NCBI GenBank assembly: GCA_050250575.1
Contig: JBFWOJ010000013.1
Location: 48,802-112,801 of the forward strand
DNA length: 64,000 nucleotides
DNA from: SHVO01 sp050250575
Lineage (GTDB): Bacteria; Pseudomonadota; Alphaproteobacteria; Rhodospirillales; Rhodospirillaceae
Direction of reading: 5' to 3'
Position numbers and translations under genes: made by a program. This document shows, piece after piece, positions 62,801-64,000 of this stretch. Within the stretch, counting starts at the first letter, position 1. The number at the start of each line of letters is the position of its first letter. Below the pieces are notes generated by a model. It worked only from the letters and a program-made list of their open reading frames with translations, was not told the DNA's origin and searched no databases.

Positions 62801-63895
62801 TTAAGTCGCGCAGGCTTCGAAGCCGGCCTTGAGCAAGTTCTCCGTGATCGGATCGATCTTGCGGCCGATGAACACGAGGCGGCTCCTGCGCTTGTCCTTC
62901 GCGGGCCACGGGCCCGTGTAATTGCCTTCCGACACCATGTGCACGGCCTGGAACACGAACCTCTCGTCCCTGCCCTGCATATTGAGGATGCCTTTGGCGC
63001 GCAGCAGGTCCTGGCCCTTGGTACGCAGGACTTCGCTGATCCAGGCGTCGAACTTCTGCTCGCTGAGCGGCGCGTCGGTGGTCAGCGAAATGCTGCGAAT
63101 CGCTTCATCGTGCACCGGATTGACCGCGCCATGGTCGTGACCGTGATCATGGTCGTGATCATGATGATGGTCGTGATGGTGATGATCGTGGCCGTGGTGA
63201 TGGTCGTGGTCGTGACTGTGATCATGGGTCGGATCGTAGGCGTGGCCATGCAAGAAACATGGATCGTGCTCGAGGATGCGCTTGAGGTCGAACGAGCCGC
63301 GGTCGAGGATCTTCTCGAGGTCGATGTTGGCGCGCGCCGTATGATAGATCGTCGCGAAGGGATTCAGTCCCCGTACGCGCGCTTCCACACTTCGCAGCGT
63401 TTCCTTGTCGACGAGATCGGTCTTATTCAGGAGCACGATGTCGGCAAAAGCGATCTGCTCCTTGGCTTCGCCGCTGTCCGCCAGGCGTTGGTCGATATGC
63501 TTGGCGTCCACCAACGTCACGATGCTGTCGAGCTTCGTCTTGCGGCGCACGTCCTCGTCGGTGAAGAACGTCTGCGCCACGGGCGCGGGGTCGGCAAGGC
63601 CGGTAGTCTCGACCAGGATGGCATCGAACCTGTCGCGGCGTTTCATCAGGCCGGCGATGATGCGGATCAGGTCGCCGCGCACCGTGCAGCAGATGCAGCC
63701 ATTATTCATCTCGAAGACCTCTTCGTCGGCCCCGACGACGAGATCGTTGTCGATGCCGATCTCGCCGAACTCATTGACGATGACGGCATACTTTTTGCCG
63801 TGGTTCTCGGTCAGCACGCGGTTAAGCAGCGTCGTCTTGCCGGCGCCGAGATAGCCGGTCAGTACGGTCACGGGAATCGGGTGGGCGTCGGCCAT
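62801..63895 (-). CDS. COG0523/CobW-family GTPase (metallochaperone) with His-rich loop
   Basis: A 364-residue G3E-family GTPase: Walker A GYLGAGKTT (14-22), metal motif CICC (67-70) and NKTD G4 motif (157-160). A striking insert at 216-255 contains 22 His residues among Asp and Gly, which could store or sense zinc or nickel. COG0523 members with such loops act as zinc chaperones under zinc limitation. The WD40 and cytochrome genes follow. A CTTATATAAG palindrome lies 33 bp before the start. Confidence 0.9.
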   Translation of the reverse strand: MADAHPIPVTVLTGYLGAGKTTLLNRVLTENHGKKYAVIVNEFGEIGIDNDLVVGADEEVFEMNNGCICCTVRGDLIRIIAGLMKRRDRFDAILVETTGLADPAPVAQTFFTDEDVRRKTKLDSIVTLVDAKHIDQRLADSGEAKEQIAFADIVLLNKTDLVDKETLRSVEARVRGLNPFATIYHTARANIDLEKILDRGSFDLKRILEHDPCFLHGHAYDPTHDHSHDHDHHHGHDHHHHDHHHDHDHDHGHDHGAVNPVHDEAIRSISLTTDAPLSEQKFDAWISEVLRTKGQDLLRAKGILNMQGRDERFVFQAVHMVSEGNYTGPWPAKDKRRSRLVFIGRKIDPITENLLKAGFEACAT

Positions 63896-63927
63896 GCAAT
63901 CCTCGGAACCGGGGGGTAGGGGGTGGG

Positions 63928-63937
63928 CTTATATAAG
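63928..63937. promoter_or_regulatory. CTTATATAAG palindrome before the COG0523 gene
   Basis: A perfect 10-bp palindrome in the upstream region of the COG0523 GTPase gene. It might be a -10 element or half of a metal-regulator site. The known Zur consensus is not clearly matched. Confidence 0.35.
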
Positions 63938-63959
63938 TGTGCGGCTTCCCCAAATGCAA

Positions 63960-63989
63960 ATCGGCGCGATCGGTTGGGATCGCGCCGAT
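63960..63989. terminator. Perfect 12-bp hairpin at the right end of the window
   Basis: Arms ATCGGCGCGATC and GATCGCGCCGAT with a 6-base loop. On the minus strand it is followed by TTTGCATTT, so it may end a minus-strand gene lying beyond the window and separate it from the COG0523 operon. Confidence 0.55.
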
Positions 63990-64000
63990 CGTAAGACCTT

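Noticed and set aside
63160..63250. Short tandem repeats in DNA near the COG0523 gene, possible CRISPR
   Set aside because: They are His/Asp codons of the His-rich loop; no spacers or repeat-spacer spacing.

Overview
The window reads as a GC-rich alphaproteobacterial chromosome segment, densely packed with short gaps, many ATGA or TGATG gene overlaps, and genes on both strands. The alphaproteobacterial call rests on gene families and local order: an HWE-family kinase, a DUF2794 protein, a YfgM-like gene next to bamB and der, a dnaB-alr-mlaE-mlaF-(VOC)-radA-cvpA-purF-SDR run, and a COG0523 GTPase next to a WD40 protein. I cannot name the genus. I found no tRNA, rRNA, CRISPR array, insertion sequence or prophage. 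Most of the window is core chromosome interspersed with accessory envelope, glycan and regulatory genes.

Region by region. 1-3.6 kb: the 3' part of a large hybrid histidine kinase followed by a receiver-HWE kinase. 3.7-8.8 kb: a small basic protein, then on the minus strand an amine oxidase, an APC permease and a bacterial topoisomerase IB in one run, and ferrochelatase upstream. 8.9-11.6 kb: a methyltransferase/PIG-L deacetylase fusion translationally coupled to a glycosyltransferase. 11.6-15.4 kb: TspO and a single-domain response regulator (minus) opposite a CHASE3 hybrid kinase and an ArsC/Spx-like protein (plus). 15.5-17.5 kb: a methyltransferase, a MOSC protein, a DUF2794 protein and a small lipoprotein. 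17.7-21.5 kb: YfgM-like TPR protein, BamB and Der. 21.5-25.4 kb: an exported cupin, an MBL-fold hydrolase, and a PadR regulator with a membrane protein and an anchored alpha/beta hydrolase. 25.4-29.2 kb: a minus-strand run of envelope proteins comprising a secreted protein, a CHRD-autotransporter, an outer-membrane barrel, a MerP-like HMA protein and a MerT-like membrane protein. It lacks merA and merR and is the best candidate here for an uncharacterised system. 29.3-36.1 kb: two paralogous exported gluzincin/TPR proteins flanking a wrecked cupin gene, and two glycosyltransferases. 36.1-39.7 kb: two tandem, closely similar amidase lipoproteins. 39.8-46.7 kb: small membrane and secreted proteins, a cardiolipin synthase opposite an LPG-synthase-TM-like protein, a D-2-hydroxyacid dehydrogenase, a lower-GC FkbM methyltransferase, small unknown genes and an alpha/beta hydrolase. 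46.7-50.1 kb: two gene-poor gaps, a DUF3597 protein, a glycosyltransferase and an AbiV/HEPN-like protein. 50.2-59.3 kb: a long minus-strand housekeeping run. 59.3-64 kb: two small paralogous membrane/coiled-coil genes, uppP, and a COG0523-WD40-cytochrome c run.

Recurring themes are cell-envelope construction (bamB, mlaE/F, uppP, alr, cls, several glycosyltransferases, exported amidases and metallopeptidases), metal handling (MerP/MerT-like cassette, COG0523 GTPase with a His-rich loop, ferrochelatase) and phosphorelay signalling (three kinases, one stand-alone receiver). All function calls come from reading motifs by eye; no database search was run.
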